Shown piece by piece: positions 15,731 through 20,921 of a stretch of 20,921 nucleotides of DNA. The stretch's first letter is position 1; every line of letters starts with the position of its first letter. A model generated the notes under the pieces. That model worked only from the letters and a program-made list of their open reading frames with translations. It had not been told where the DNA came from and searched no databases. The stretch is from Minisyncoccota bacterium (GTDB lineage Bacteria; Patescibacteriota; Minisyncoccia; Minisyncoccales; UBA5738). The stretch lies in assembly GCA_025453415.1 (NCBI GenBank), contig JALOQL010000027.1:1-20921 (forward strand), written 5' to 3'. The position numbers were made by a program, and so were the translations under genes.

Positions 15731-16768
15731 ATGAATATCTTCAATTTTAAGGATAAGGACGGAATGTTTAGCCTGGATATTTCCTGGGGTGCCATCTTTA
15801 AGGTTGTCGTGGCGGTCTTTTTGGTTTATTTTTTATATCTTATAAAAGACATACTTTTTTGGGTGCTTTCCGGGATAATCATTTCCGTTCTTTTTAATCC
15901 GGCGATCGGTTTTTTCCAGAAGCTGCGGATTTCGAGGGGCCTTGCCACGGCATTTGTCTATTCGATGGTATTTGGAGCTTTATTTTTCCTGGTTTACGCG
16001 GTAACGCCGGTGTTCAAACATGAAATTGCCCAAATTTCCATCGGTTTCCCGCATTATTTCGAGCGGGTGGCGCCGGTATTTTCCGGCATGGGCATAGATG
16101 CGTTTCAGAGCGCGGACACGTTTTTCGGCGCGCTGCGCGGATGGCTGATGAAGCTTTCAACCACGAACATCTTCGATTCGGTTACGGCGATTTTCGGCGG
16201 CTTGTTTTTGGCGATCACGGTTTTGAGCTTGGCGGTATTTTTTTCCTTGGAAGAAAAAGGGATCGAGAATGCCATAAAAACGATATTGCCGAAAAAGCAC
16301 GAAGTGTTTTTCATAAATGCCTGGAACCGAACGCAAACCAAGATATCCGGGTGGTTCGCGGCCCGGCTGTTGAGCATGCTTTTTGTCGGCGTGACGGTGG
16401 CCTTGCTGTGCGCCGTGGTCGGGGTCGATTATCCGATTTTTTTCGGCACATTCGCGTTTATCGTCGATATTATTCCCTTTATCGGTCCGATTTTTTACGG
16501 GGCGGTGATCGCGTTGTTCGCCCTTTTGGACGCGTGGCAGAAAGCGGCCGCGATCGCGATCGGAATTTTTATCATCAACCAGATCGAGGGCAATATTATA
16601 ACGCCGGTTCTTACCAAGAAGTTCATGAATTTTCCGGCGACCTTGGTTTTGATTTCCCTGCTTGTCGGCGAGCGGTTGTGGGGGATAATGGGCGCGGTCC
16701 TGGCAATACCGTTGTTCGGGATAGTCTACGACTTTACGCGTGATTTCCTGGAAAAAAATAAGGACTGA
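15731..16768 (+). CDS. AI-2E family transporter (PF01594-type permease)
   Basis: This encodes 345 residues from ATG 15731. It has seven or eight membrane segments: two near residues 20-60, one near 70-92, and a cluster from about 150 to the end, with a hydrophilic region in between (about 93-145). The conserved C-terminal signature NQIEGNIITPVL begins at Asn283, and GPIFYGAVIALFALL precedes it. Family members have been described as AI-2 exporters, Na+/H+ antiporters or permeases of unknown cargo; nothing here decides between these. The stop codon lies 13 bases before rsmI. Confidence 0.9.
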   Translation: MNIFNFKDKDGMFSLDISWGAIFKVVVAVFLVYFLYLIKDILFWVLSGIIISVLFNPAIGFFQKLRISRGLATAFVYSMVFGALFFLVYAVTPVFKHEIAQISIGFPHYFERVAPVFSGMGIDAFQSADTFFGALRGWLMKLSTTNIFDSVTAIFGGLFLAITVLSLAVFFSLEEKGIENAIKTILPKKHEVFFINAWNRTQTKISGWFAARLLSMLFVGVTVALLCAVVGVDYPIFFGTFAFIVDIIPFIGPIFYGAVIALFALLDAWQKAAAIAIGIFIINQIEGNIITPVLTKKFMNFPATLVLISLLVGERLWGIMGAVLAIPLFGIVYDFTRDFLEKNKD

Positions 16769-16781
16769 GGCGTTTAAAAAC

Positions 16782-17468
16782 ATGGCCGGAGTTTTATACA
16801 TCGTTGCCACCCCGATCGGTAATTTAAACGACATTACCCGCCGCGCGATCGAAACGCTGGGGGCGGTTGATTTGATTTTATGCGAGGATACGCGGACGAG
16901 CCAAAAGCTTCTGGCGCATTTTGGCATTGAAAAACCTTTGCAAAGCTACCACCAGCATTCGGCGCTGCAAAAGACCGAGAGCATAATCGCGGCGCTCAAA
17001 GAAGGAAAAAATATTGCGCTGGTTTCCGACGCGGGTACGCCGGGAATAAGCGATCCGGGGAACCAACTGGTCGCGGCGTTGACGGTATTGGGGCAGGATA
17101 TCAAGATTGTGCCGTTGCCGGGCGCGAATGCCGCGATCGCGGCCTTAAGCGTGTCCGGTTTTCCGACGGATAAGTTTGTTTTCCTGGGTTTTCCGCCGGT
17201 GAAAAACAAACGCCAGAAATATTTCGAGGAACTGCTTGCGTGCGAATACGCGGCGGTGTTCTACGAATCCAACTTCCGGATTTTAAAAACTCTGGCCGAG
17301 ATCGACGCGCTCAATCCCGACAAGGGCCGCCGCGCGTTGGTTTGCCGCGAACTGACCAAGATGTTCGAAACCGTTTACCGCGGCACGGTTTCCGAAGTTG
17401 CCGAAAAAATCAAAAAAGACCCGCTCAAGGGCGAATTCGTCGCGGTGTTTGAAGGAAAACGCGGTTAA
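16782..17468 (+). CDS. rsmI: 16S rRNA (cytidine(1402)-2'-O)-methyltransferase
   Basis: This encodes 228 residues from ATG 16782; an in-frame GTG at 16740 lies inside the upstream gene. It adds the 2'-O-methyl group to C1402 of 16S rRNA in the decoding centre, using SAM. It shows the SAM-dependent tetrapyrrole-methylase fold: YIVATPIGNLNDIT (6-19), CEDTRTS (34-40), SDAGTPGISDPG (82-93), LPGANAAIAAL, and GFPP followed by KNKRQKYF. It ends at VFEGKRG without the C-terminal helical extension of longer RsmI proteins. A promoter overlaps its 3' end. It is probably the last gene of the transcript starting with the M16 peptidase. Confidence 0.96.
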   Translation: MAGVLYIVATPIGNLNDITRRAIETLGAVDLILCEDTRTSQKLLAHFGIEKPLQSYHQHSALQKTESIIAALKEGKNIALVSDAGTPGISDPGNQLVAALTVLGQDIKIVPLPGANAAIAALSVSGFPTDKFVFLGFPPVKNKRQKYFEELLACEYAAVFYESNFRILKTLAEIDALNPDKGRRALVCRELTKMFETVYRGTVSEVAEKIKKDPLKGEFVAVFEGKRG

Positions 17469-17476
17469 GCTATAAT
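17449..17476 (+). promoter_or_regulatory. Promoter at the end of rsmI
   Basis: TTGAAG (17449-17454, four of six to TTGACA), a 16-base spacer and a perfect TATAAT (17471-17476). Transcription would begin near 17483, just after the rsmI stop, and read into the hairpin region before the 36-aa gene. Confidence 0.55.
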
Positions 17477-17482
17477 ATCCTT

Positions 17483-17577
17483 ATTGTGCCAATACCTGAC
17501 GGAATATGTTACTTCCGATAACGATAAATTTTAATAGTTCGCGGTTGTCGCGCTCCGATAATACCGGAAGGTTTTTT
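17483..17577 (+). ncRNA. Candidate small RNA or structured leader
   Basis: About 95 bases from the predicted start of transcription to a U-tract. CTTCCG (17512-17517) pairs with CGGAAG (17565-17570) just before T6 (17572-17577). Inside is a CGCG-GTTGT-CGCG hairpin (17540-17552). TCCGATAA occurs twice (about 17514 and 17554). TGCCAA (near 17487) could also pair with TTGGCA (near 17580) as an outer stem that would compete with termination. It is not recognisable as SRP RNA, tmRNA, RNase P or 6S. The whole stretch 17469-17678 has no gene. Confidence 0.4.
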
Positions 17578-17618
17578 ATTTGGCATAAGTTGAAAAATTA
17601 ACCCAATTTGTACCAAGC

Positions 17619-17648
17619 AACAAGCCTTCCGGAACCGGAAGGCTTGTT
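17619..17648 (+). terminator. Strong hairpin before the 36-aa gene, terminator-like
   Basis: AACAAGCCTTCCGG (17619-17632) and CCGGAAGGCTTGTT (17635-17648) are perfect reverse complements over 14 bp. The 3' side runs into TTGTTCGTTG, a weak U-tract. It could end the upstream small transcript or act as a leader structure for the gene at 17679. Confidence 0.5.
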
Positions 17649-17678
17649 CGTTGAAATGGCCAATGGAGGTGAGCGGCG

Positions 17679-17789
17679 ATGGCGAAAGGAGACGAAGGAA
17701 AGAAAGAAAAGGGACCGGTTAAAAAGAGAAAAGAAGCTAATGCCGATGAGGGTGGCGAACTGGTAGGGGATGCCTATTGTCCTTCGTGA
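17679..17789 (+). CDS. 36-residue charged small protein
   Basis: ATG 17679 is preceded by a strong SD, GGAGGTGA, starting at 17665 (9-base spacing from GGAGG). The stop is TGA at 17787. The peptide starts MAKGDEGKKEKG, has a basic KKRKEA centre and ends GDAYCPS, with one Cys and no hydrophobic segment. A Lys/Glu-rich composition like this is often disordered. It lies between a long perfect hairpin and overlapping U-tract hairpins, so it has its own transcript signals. No family is recognised. The strong SD in a window where most genes lack one is the main support. Another ATG at 17656 opens a different frame but has no SD. Confidence 0.5.
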   Translation: MAKGDEGKKEKGPVKKRKEANADEGGELVGDAYCPS

Positions 17790-17794
17790 TTTTT

Positions 17795-17845
17795 AATGCC
17801 GGAAATTCCGGCAAGCCGGTTTTTTGATATGCCGGCATTTTTTTT
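17795..17845 (+). terminator. Overlapping CCGG hairpins with two U-tracts before metG
   Basis: Four related words (TGCCGG at 17797, CCGGCA at 17808, GCCGG at 17815, TGCCGGCA at 17830) allow mutually exclusive stems. TGCCGGAA/TTCCGGCA is 17797-17804 with 17806-17813. CCGG-CAAG-CCGG is followed by T6 (17820-17825). AATGCCGG/CCGGCATT (17795-17802 with 17832-17839) or GCCGG/CCGGC (17815-17836) runs into T8 (17838-17845). This is either a double terminator for the 36-aa gene or an attenuator for metG, which starts 40 bases later. Confidence 0.6.
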
Positions 17846-17885
17846 CTATTTGAAAAAGCGGTTGTTTATGATAATAGGAAAGAAT

Positions 17886-19346
17886 ATGGAAAACAAAAAT
17901 TACTACATTACCACCACCTTGCCTTACGTGAACGCCAAGCCGCACATCGGTTTTGCGCTGGAGATCATCCAGGCGGATGTTCTGGCGCGCTGGCGGCGTT
18001 CGCTGGGGGAAGGGGTGTTTTTCAATACCGGAACCGACGAGCATGGCCTCAAGATCTTCCAGAGGGCCCAGGAGCTGGGAGTGACGGCGCAGCAGTATTG
18101 TGACGATTCGGCGCGGCCGTTTCTGGCGCTAAAAGACAAGCTTTGCCTTTCCTTTGACAATTTTATCCGCACTACCGACGAGCACCATATAAAATCCGCC
18201 CAGGAATTCTGGAAGCGCTGCGATGCCCACGGCGATATCTATAAAAAAGTTTACAAGGCGAAATATTGCGTGGGGTGCGAACTGGAAGTCACCGACTCGC
18301 AACTGGTAAATGGCAGATGCCCGATACACCCGAATAAAGACGTGGAAATTATCGAAGAGGAGAACTACTTTTTCCGGTTTTCCCGTTACCAAGCGGCGCT
18401 GCTCGACCTGTATGGTACGGCGCCGGAATTCGTGGTACCGGTTGGCCGTTTGAACGAGATCCGCAATTTCGTCAAAGCTGGATTGCAGGATTTTTCGATC
18501 TCGCGCGTGAAAGAAAAGATGCCCTGGGGCATTCCGGTGCCGGGCGACGAATCGCAGGTAATGTACGTTTGGTTTGACGCGCTGGTAAACTATATTTCGT
18601 GCCTTGGCTGGCCTGAAGACGAAAAACAATTCGCGGAATTCTGGGGCACGCCCGAAACCCGAAACGCCGTCCAGGTGGCGGGCAAGGATAACCTGCGCCA
18701 GCAGTCCGCCATGTGGCAGGCGATGCTTTTGTCGGCCGGCCTTCCCAATTCGAAGCAGGTTTTCATTCACGGGTTCGTGCTGGCCAATGGCCAGAAGATG
18801 TCCAAGTCGCTGGGCAACGTGATTGACCCGGTCGAACTGGTGGACAAGTACGGCGTCGACGCCGTGAGGTATTTCATGTTGCGCGAACTGCCGTCCGCGG
18901 AGGATGGAGATTTTTCCTACGCCAAATTCGAGGAACGTTACAATGCCGACCTGGCAAAGGGCATCGGCAACCTGGCGGCGCGCGTGACCACGGTGGCGAA
19001 AAAGGTGGGCGTGTCGGCCTGCGAGATATCGCTGGATCCGGATATGAAAAGCAAGATTGACGAGGCGAGTAGCATTCGGGAAGCCGCCCTGGCTAATTAC
19101 CGCTTCAATGAGGCGCTTGCCGGTATCTGGGACCTGATCGGTTTTTGCGACCGCTACATCGAGGTCAAGCAGCCCTGGAAAACGGGGGATAAAGCGGCGC
19201 TGGCCAATCTTTTGGCCGCGCTGGCCGAAATCGCCGGCTTGGTTGAGCCGTTCATCCCGCAAACCTCGGAAAAGATCAAGCGGCTGCTTGTGGGCGAAAA
19301 CGTGGGCATACTTTTCCCCAGGCTTGACGCGGAAAAGAATAACTGA
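17886..19346 (+). CDS. metG: Methionyl-tRNA synthetase
   Basis: This encodes 486 residues from ATG 17886, chosen for the SD-like AGGAAAG (17875-17881). In-frame ATGs at 17868 and 17796 are open but the latter lies in the hairpins. The enzyme charges both initiator and elongator tRNA-Met. HIGH reads HIGF (His20-Phe23) and KMSKS is at 304-308. A single zinc site of the CxxC...CxxH kind is present: Cys128, Cys131, Cys145 and His148. The anticodon-binding helices (YRFNEALAGIWDLIGFCDRYIE, in the last 130 residues) are present. There is no C-terminal EMAP-like tRNA-binding domain, so it is the short form. Overlapping U-tract hairpins just upstream may control its transcription. Confidence 0.97.
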   Translation: MENKNYYITTTLPYVNAKPHIGFALEIIQADVLARWRRSLGEGVFFNTGTDEHGLKIFQRAQELGVTAQQYCDDSARPFLALKDKLCLSFDNFIRTTDEHHIKSAQEFWKRCDAHGDIYKKVYKAKYCVGCELEVTDSQLVNGRCPIHPNKDVEIIEEENYFFRFSRYQAALLDLYGTAPEFVVPVGRLNEIRNFVKAGLQDFSISRVKEKMPWGIPVPGDESQVMYVWFDALVNYISCLGWPEDEKQFAEFWGTPETRNAVQVAGKDNLRQQSAMWQAMLLSAGLPNSKQVFIHGFVLANGQKMSKSLGNVIDPVELVDKYGVDAVRYFMLRELPSAEDGDFSYAKFEERYNADLAKGIGNLAARVTTVAKKVGVSACEISLDPDMKSKIDEASSIREAALANYRFNEALAGIWDLIGFCDRYIEVKQPWKTGDKAALANLLAALAEIAGLVEPFIPQTSEKIKRLLVGENVGILFPRLDAEKNN

Positions 19347-19373
19347 TAAACAACTATTGTACGAATATGAAAA

Positions 19374-19440
19374 CCCAGACCGTCAGAAACAATTTTTGGT
19401 TTTACTTTTATAGCCAAACTCCTCAAAGTCTGGGAATTTT
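19374..19440 (+). other. Structured stretch after metG
   Basis: CCCAGAC (19374-19380) pairs perfectly with GTCTGGG (19428-19434) across 47 bases. Within that interval TTTGG and CCAAA form a second short stem. AATTTTCG follows, a poor U-tract. It could be the metG 3' end or part of a small RNA that ends at the terminator at 19474-19497. The region 19347-19569 has no gene. Confidence 0.35.
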
Positions 19441-19473
19441 CGTTGTTCGCTAAATAGCATTTTGCAATTAAAA

Positions 19474-19497
19474 ACTCCCGGACTTCCGGGAGTTTTT
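19474..19497 (+). terminator. Intrinsic terminator
   Basis: ACTCCCGGA (19474-19482) and TCCGGGAGT (19485-19493) pair perfectly, followed by TTTTTC. AAAA precedes the stem, so it could work on both strands. It separates metG and the structured stretch from the next unit. Confidence 0.8.
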
Positions 19498-19523
19498 CGT
19501 TTTGCAATGGAGATTTTTTTCTG

Positions 19524-19551
19524 CCGCATCGCGCCTTAAGGCTCGATGCGG
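19524..19551 (+). promoter_or_regulatory. Leader hairpin touching an SD sequence
   Basis: CCGCATCG (19524-19531) pairs with CGATGCGG (19544-19551), and GCC/GGC closes a TTAA loop inside. The last G of the stem is the first base of GGAGGGAG (19551-19558), the likely SD of the 25-aa leader ORF. The hairpin could therefore affect its translation. T7 lies just before it (19514-19520). Confidence 0.45.
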
Positions 19552-19569
19552 GAGGGAGAAATCACAATA

Positions 19570-19647
19570 ATGAACGTGAAAGGTGTATCTCGCTCTATCG
19601 ATCATTTAGTAAAGAATAGGGAAAGACAAGGAGGTTATGGATCATGA
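19570..19647 (+). CDS. 25-residue leader peptide coupled to the next gene
   Basis: ATG 19570 follows an SD (GGAGGGAG, 11-base spacing). The frame (MNVKGVSRSIDHLVKNRERQ...) ends at TGA 19645-19647. That stop overlaps the ATG of the next gene as ATGA (19644-19647), a classical translational-coupling arrangement. The SD of the next gene (AAGGAGG, 19628-19634) lies inside this small frame. The sequence is basic and not of a known family. It could act only as a leader. Confidence 0.4.
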   Translation: MNVKGVSRSIDHLVKNRERQGGYGS

Positions 19648-20174
19648 CAGAAGTTATTAAACAGGATACCAGCGGCAACGGTTCGGATGGGAAAATATTA
19701 CCAAGCGCTTTGATTGGATTGACCGAAATGGGACCCGCGGAACAGCTTAAGCGGTTGCTTCCGGTTTTAGGGGGTAATTTGGGCACGGTCAGCATTGAAA
19801 AGCTTTCACTTGGCTGTGATCGATTTCCCGCATTATCGGAAGTTGATCGAATCCTTGAGAGGGCGGGTGTCTATCTTCGGCAATATGGCTATAAAAAGAT
19901 TTTCGAACTGGCGGATCCAAAGATCATCGGTGGCGGACTTTTCCTCAAGTGCGAAGTATATCTGGTGAACGGATTTGATTCCCAGAATACCACGATCGGC
20001 GTGGCGGTGGGTAACTTCTTCAAGGCGGCCATTGAAGACGAAGGCCAAATAAAACAGATTCAGCATTGGAAGGAGGAAGGGTATGACGTTCTTCACTATA
20101 TGGCCGCCGGCAAATGTCCGAAGAACGCCAAGTTTATCGTCTTGGCGACCATGGTAAGAAAGGAACCCGAGTAG
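19644..20174 (+). CDS. Hypothetical soluble protein, 176 aa
   Basis: ATG 19644 has a strong SD, AAGGAGG, with 9-base spacing. No family is recognised. The first 25 residues are polar and probably disordered (TSGNGSDGK). After that comes a mixed alpha/beta pattern: LPSALIGLTEMGPAEQLKRLL, VDRILERAGVYLRQYGYKKIFEL, LFLKCEVYLVNGF, then GVAVGNFFKAAIEDEGQIKQI and a final strand FIVLATMVRKEPE. There is no membrane segment or signal peptide. The three Cys residues are not in a zinc pattern. It is coupled to a leader ORF upstream and ends before an intrinsic terminator 36 bases downstream, so it forms its own transcription unit. Confidence 0.7.
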   Translation: MTEVIKQDTSGNGSDGKILPSALIGLTEMGPAEQLKRLLPVLGGNLGTVSIEKLSLGCDRFPALSEVDRILERAGVYLRQYGYKKIFELADPKIIGGGLFLKCEVYLVNGFDSQNTTIGVAVGNFFKAAIEDEGQIKQIQHWKEEGYDVLHYMAAGKCPKNAKFIVLATMVRKEPE

Positions 20175-20209
20175 TAAAGAGCAATAAGAATACCACAAGT
20201 TCGGTGTTT

Positions 20210-20254
20210 GGAGCGGATTGGGTGTGTACCCGATGCCGCTCCGTATTTTTTATT
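20210..20254 (+). terminator. Intrinsic terminator of the 176-aa gene
   Basis: GGAGCGG (20210-20216) pairs with CCGCTCC (20236-20242). ATTGGGT pairs with ACCCGAT with one G-U wobble, a GTGT loop and one bulged G. GTATTTTTTATT follows. The interval 20175-20466 has no gene and holds three such hairpins and a promoter. Confidence 0.75.
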
Positions 20255-20282
20255 GACGCAACAGGCTATCATTTGGTATACG
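20253..20282 (+). promoter_or_regulatory. Candidate promoter
   Basis: TTGACG (20253-20258), five of six to consensus, with an 18-base spacer to TATACG (20277-20282), four of six. It lies right after one terminator and before the next, so it would make a transcript of about 75 nt, or a leader reading into the gene at 20467. Confidence 0.45.
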
Positions 20283-20288
20283 TAATAT

Positions 20289-20364
20289 ATGCGCGAATTG
20301 GAACGGATAAATTCAATATCGAGCCTTGTGGCCGCTATGGCCTTTCCGGAACGGAAGGGTTTTT
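20289..20364 (+). ncRNA. Candidate small RNA ending in an intrinsic terminator
   Basis: The predicted transcript from the promoter above ends at CCTTTCCG (20341-20348), loop GAA, CGGAAGGG (20352-20359, one G-U pair) and TTTTT (20360-20364). Possible inner stems are GAATT/AATTC and GGCC-GCTAT-GGCC. It has no T-arm or other tRNA features. The boundaries are inferred from signals only. Confidence 0.35.
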
Positions 20365-20404
20365 GGCGCTAGCGTTTGATAAGCAATAATTCCAAAAACA
20401 AAAG

Positions 20405-20428
20405 CCCTTCCTTCCGGAAGGGTTTTTT
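20405..20428 (+). terminator. Intrinsic terminator
   Basis: CCCTTCC (20405-20411), loop TTCC, GGAAGGG (20416-20422), then TTTTTT (20423-20428). It lies 38 bases before the start of the last gene and just 40 bases after the previous terminator. Confidence 0.8.
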
Positions 20429-20466
20429 GTTTGGCACGGAACTTTAAAAACAAGGAGGTAGGCGAC

Positions 20467-20921
20467 ATGGAGCGCGAAAGAAGGATCGAGCGGTCTTTTT
20501 GGACCGTGGATTCGGAAAAGGACAGCATCGTTTTGGAAGAATATGAGAATGTTCTGTATGTTCCGGTACAATCGGTCGTTCGGATCGGGAATCAGCCGAC
20601 AGTCTATGTGATGGAAGGGGGGGAATCCAAACCCCGGCCGGTCGAAATCGGATTGGATAATAACCGCATGGTCCATATCAAAAGCGGGTTGGAGGTGGGC
20701 GAGAAAGTATTGCTGGCTCCGCCTCTGGCCGCGGCCGAGGCCGAGCAGGGACGGCGTAAGATCAACGGCGCAAGCCCGGCGGCGGAGAACAGACAGCCGA
20801 ATTCAGGGACTGGAGAACAACCGGCGGTACCCGCCGCTCCGGGTACGGGCATAGGTGAACAGGGTTCCGGCCAAATGGGCGGCGAAACTGGGACACCGGG
20901 CGGTCGCCGCGGTTCTCAGGG
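20467..20921 (+). CDS. Efflux-adaptor (HlyD/MacA/RND adaptor-like) C-terminal domain protein, partial at window end
   Basis: ATG 20467 has a strong SD, AAGGAGG, with 8-base spacing. The frame is open to the window edge (151 residues seen). Residues about 27-80 match the C-terminal domain of periplasmic adaptor proteins of efflux pumps: VLYVPVQSVVRIGNQPTVYVM, RPVEIGL, VHIKSGLEVGEKVLLAPP. After that comes a Pro/Gly/Gln-rich tail, GRRKINGASP onward. The barrel-sandwich, hairpin and beta-barrel parts that normally precede this domain are missing. The protein starts only about 26 residues before it, with no signal peptide or anchor. The upstream DNA is terminators, not the rest of an adaptor gene, so this looks like a deliberate short form or a relic with a new start. 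Function is uncertain. Confidence 0.65.
   Translation, partial: MERERRIERSFWTVDSEKDSIVLEEYENVLYVPVQSVVRIGNQPTVYVMEGGESKPRPVEIGLDNNRMVHIKSGLEVGEKVLLAPPLAAAEAEQGRRKINGASPAAENRQPNSGTGEQPAVPAAPGTGIGEQGSGQMGGETGTPGGRRGSQ

Noticed and set aside
17483..17577. SRP 4.5S RNA or another known small RNA
   Set aside because: ACCGGAAGG resembles part of the SRP loop, but the conserved asymmetric loop and long helix are missing.
17790..17885. T-box or SAM riboswitch upstream of metG
   Set aside because: No T-box TGGNACC-type bulge sequence, no specifier stem and no SAM-riboswitch core are visible in this short stretch.
18129..19262. A 377-residue minus-strand frame opposite metG
   Set aside because: It is a mirror frame of the well-supported MetRS gene, with no recognisable domain and no ribosome-binding site.
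20289..20364. Possible tRNA gene between two terminators
   Set aside because: The length is right but there is no GGTTCRANYCC-like T-arm, no acceptor stem and no anticodon arm.
20114..20389. 91-residue + strand frame with a CxxC pair
   Set aside because: It starts inside the 176-aa gene and reads across two terminators and a promoter, so the CxxC is probably chance.

Overview
The window (20,921 bases, probably a whole metagenomic contig because both ends cut into reading frames) looks like accessory-poor chromosome from a Candidatus Patescibacteria (CPR)-type bacterium. This is inference from several signs. Informational genes are compact, and most carry no Shine-Dalgarno (SD) sequence. There is an S74-chaperoned fibre protein with repeated 'NVGIGTTxP' units. 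The isoleucyl-tRNA synthetase is of the eukaryote-like kind and GlyRS is the single-chain type. Short AT-rich inverted repeats sit between genes. All convincing genes are on the + strand. No tRNA, rRNA, CRISPR array or insertion sequence was seen.

Layout. 1-375: palindrome-rich DNA leading into a large fibre or adhesin gene (376-3114) with a C-terminal Peptidase_S74 chaperone; an AT-rich cassette inside it is bracketed by 53-bp direct repeats. 3115-3432: no gene, but a terminator, a dyad and a second GC-rich palindrome. 3433-4614: AAA ATPase with a DUF4143-type C-terminus. 4675-8181: ileS with a complete histidine-phosphatase domain inserted in it. 8271-9296: Na+/Ca2+ exchanger-family protein. 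9318-9905: unknown protein. 9914-10450: recO with a frameshifted tail. 10611-12246: a membrane-anchored surface protein split by a frameshift. 12349-13740: glyS. 13852-14375: a 67-aa membrane protein and a MazG-like protein. 14443-15714: M16 peptidase. 15731-16768: AI-2E-family permease. 16782-17468: rsmI. 17886-19346: metG.

The last 3.5 kb differs in style. Small genes with strong SD sequences (a 36-aa peptide, a 25-aa leader peptide coupled to a 176-aa unknown protein, and a truncated efflux-adaptor C-terminal domain) are separated by many hairpins with U-tracts. At least two promoter-hairpin-U-tract units there could make small RNAs, and overlapping CCGG hairpins sit just before metG.

Functionally the window mixes translation (ileS, glyS, metG, rsmI), DNA repair (recO), nucleotide housekeeping (MazG-like), transport and cell-surface proteins. 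The most unusual items are the IleRS-phosphatase fusion, the recombination-prone fibre gene, a family of intergenic inverted repeats that in one case forms the C-terminus of a coding region, and the dense small-RNA/small-protein cluster around metG.
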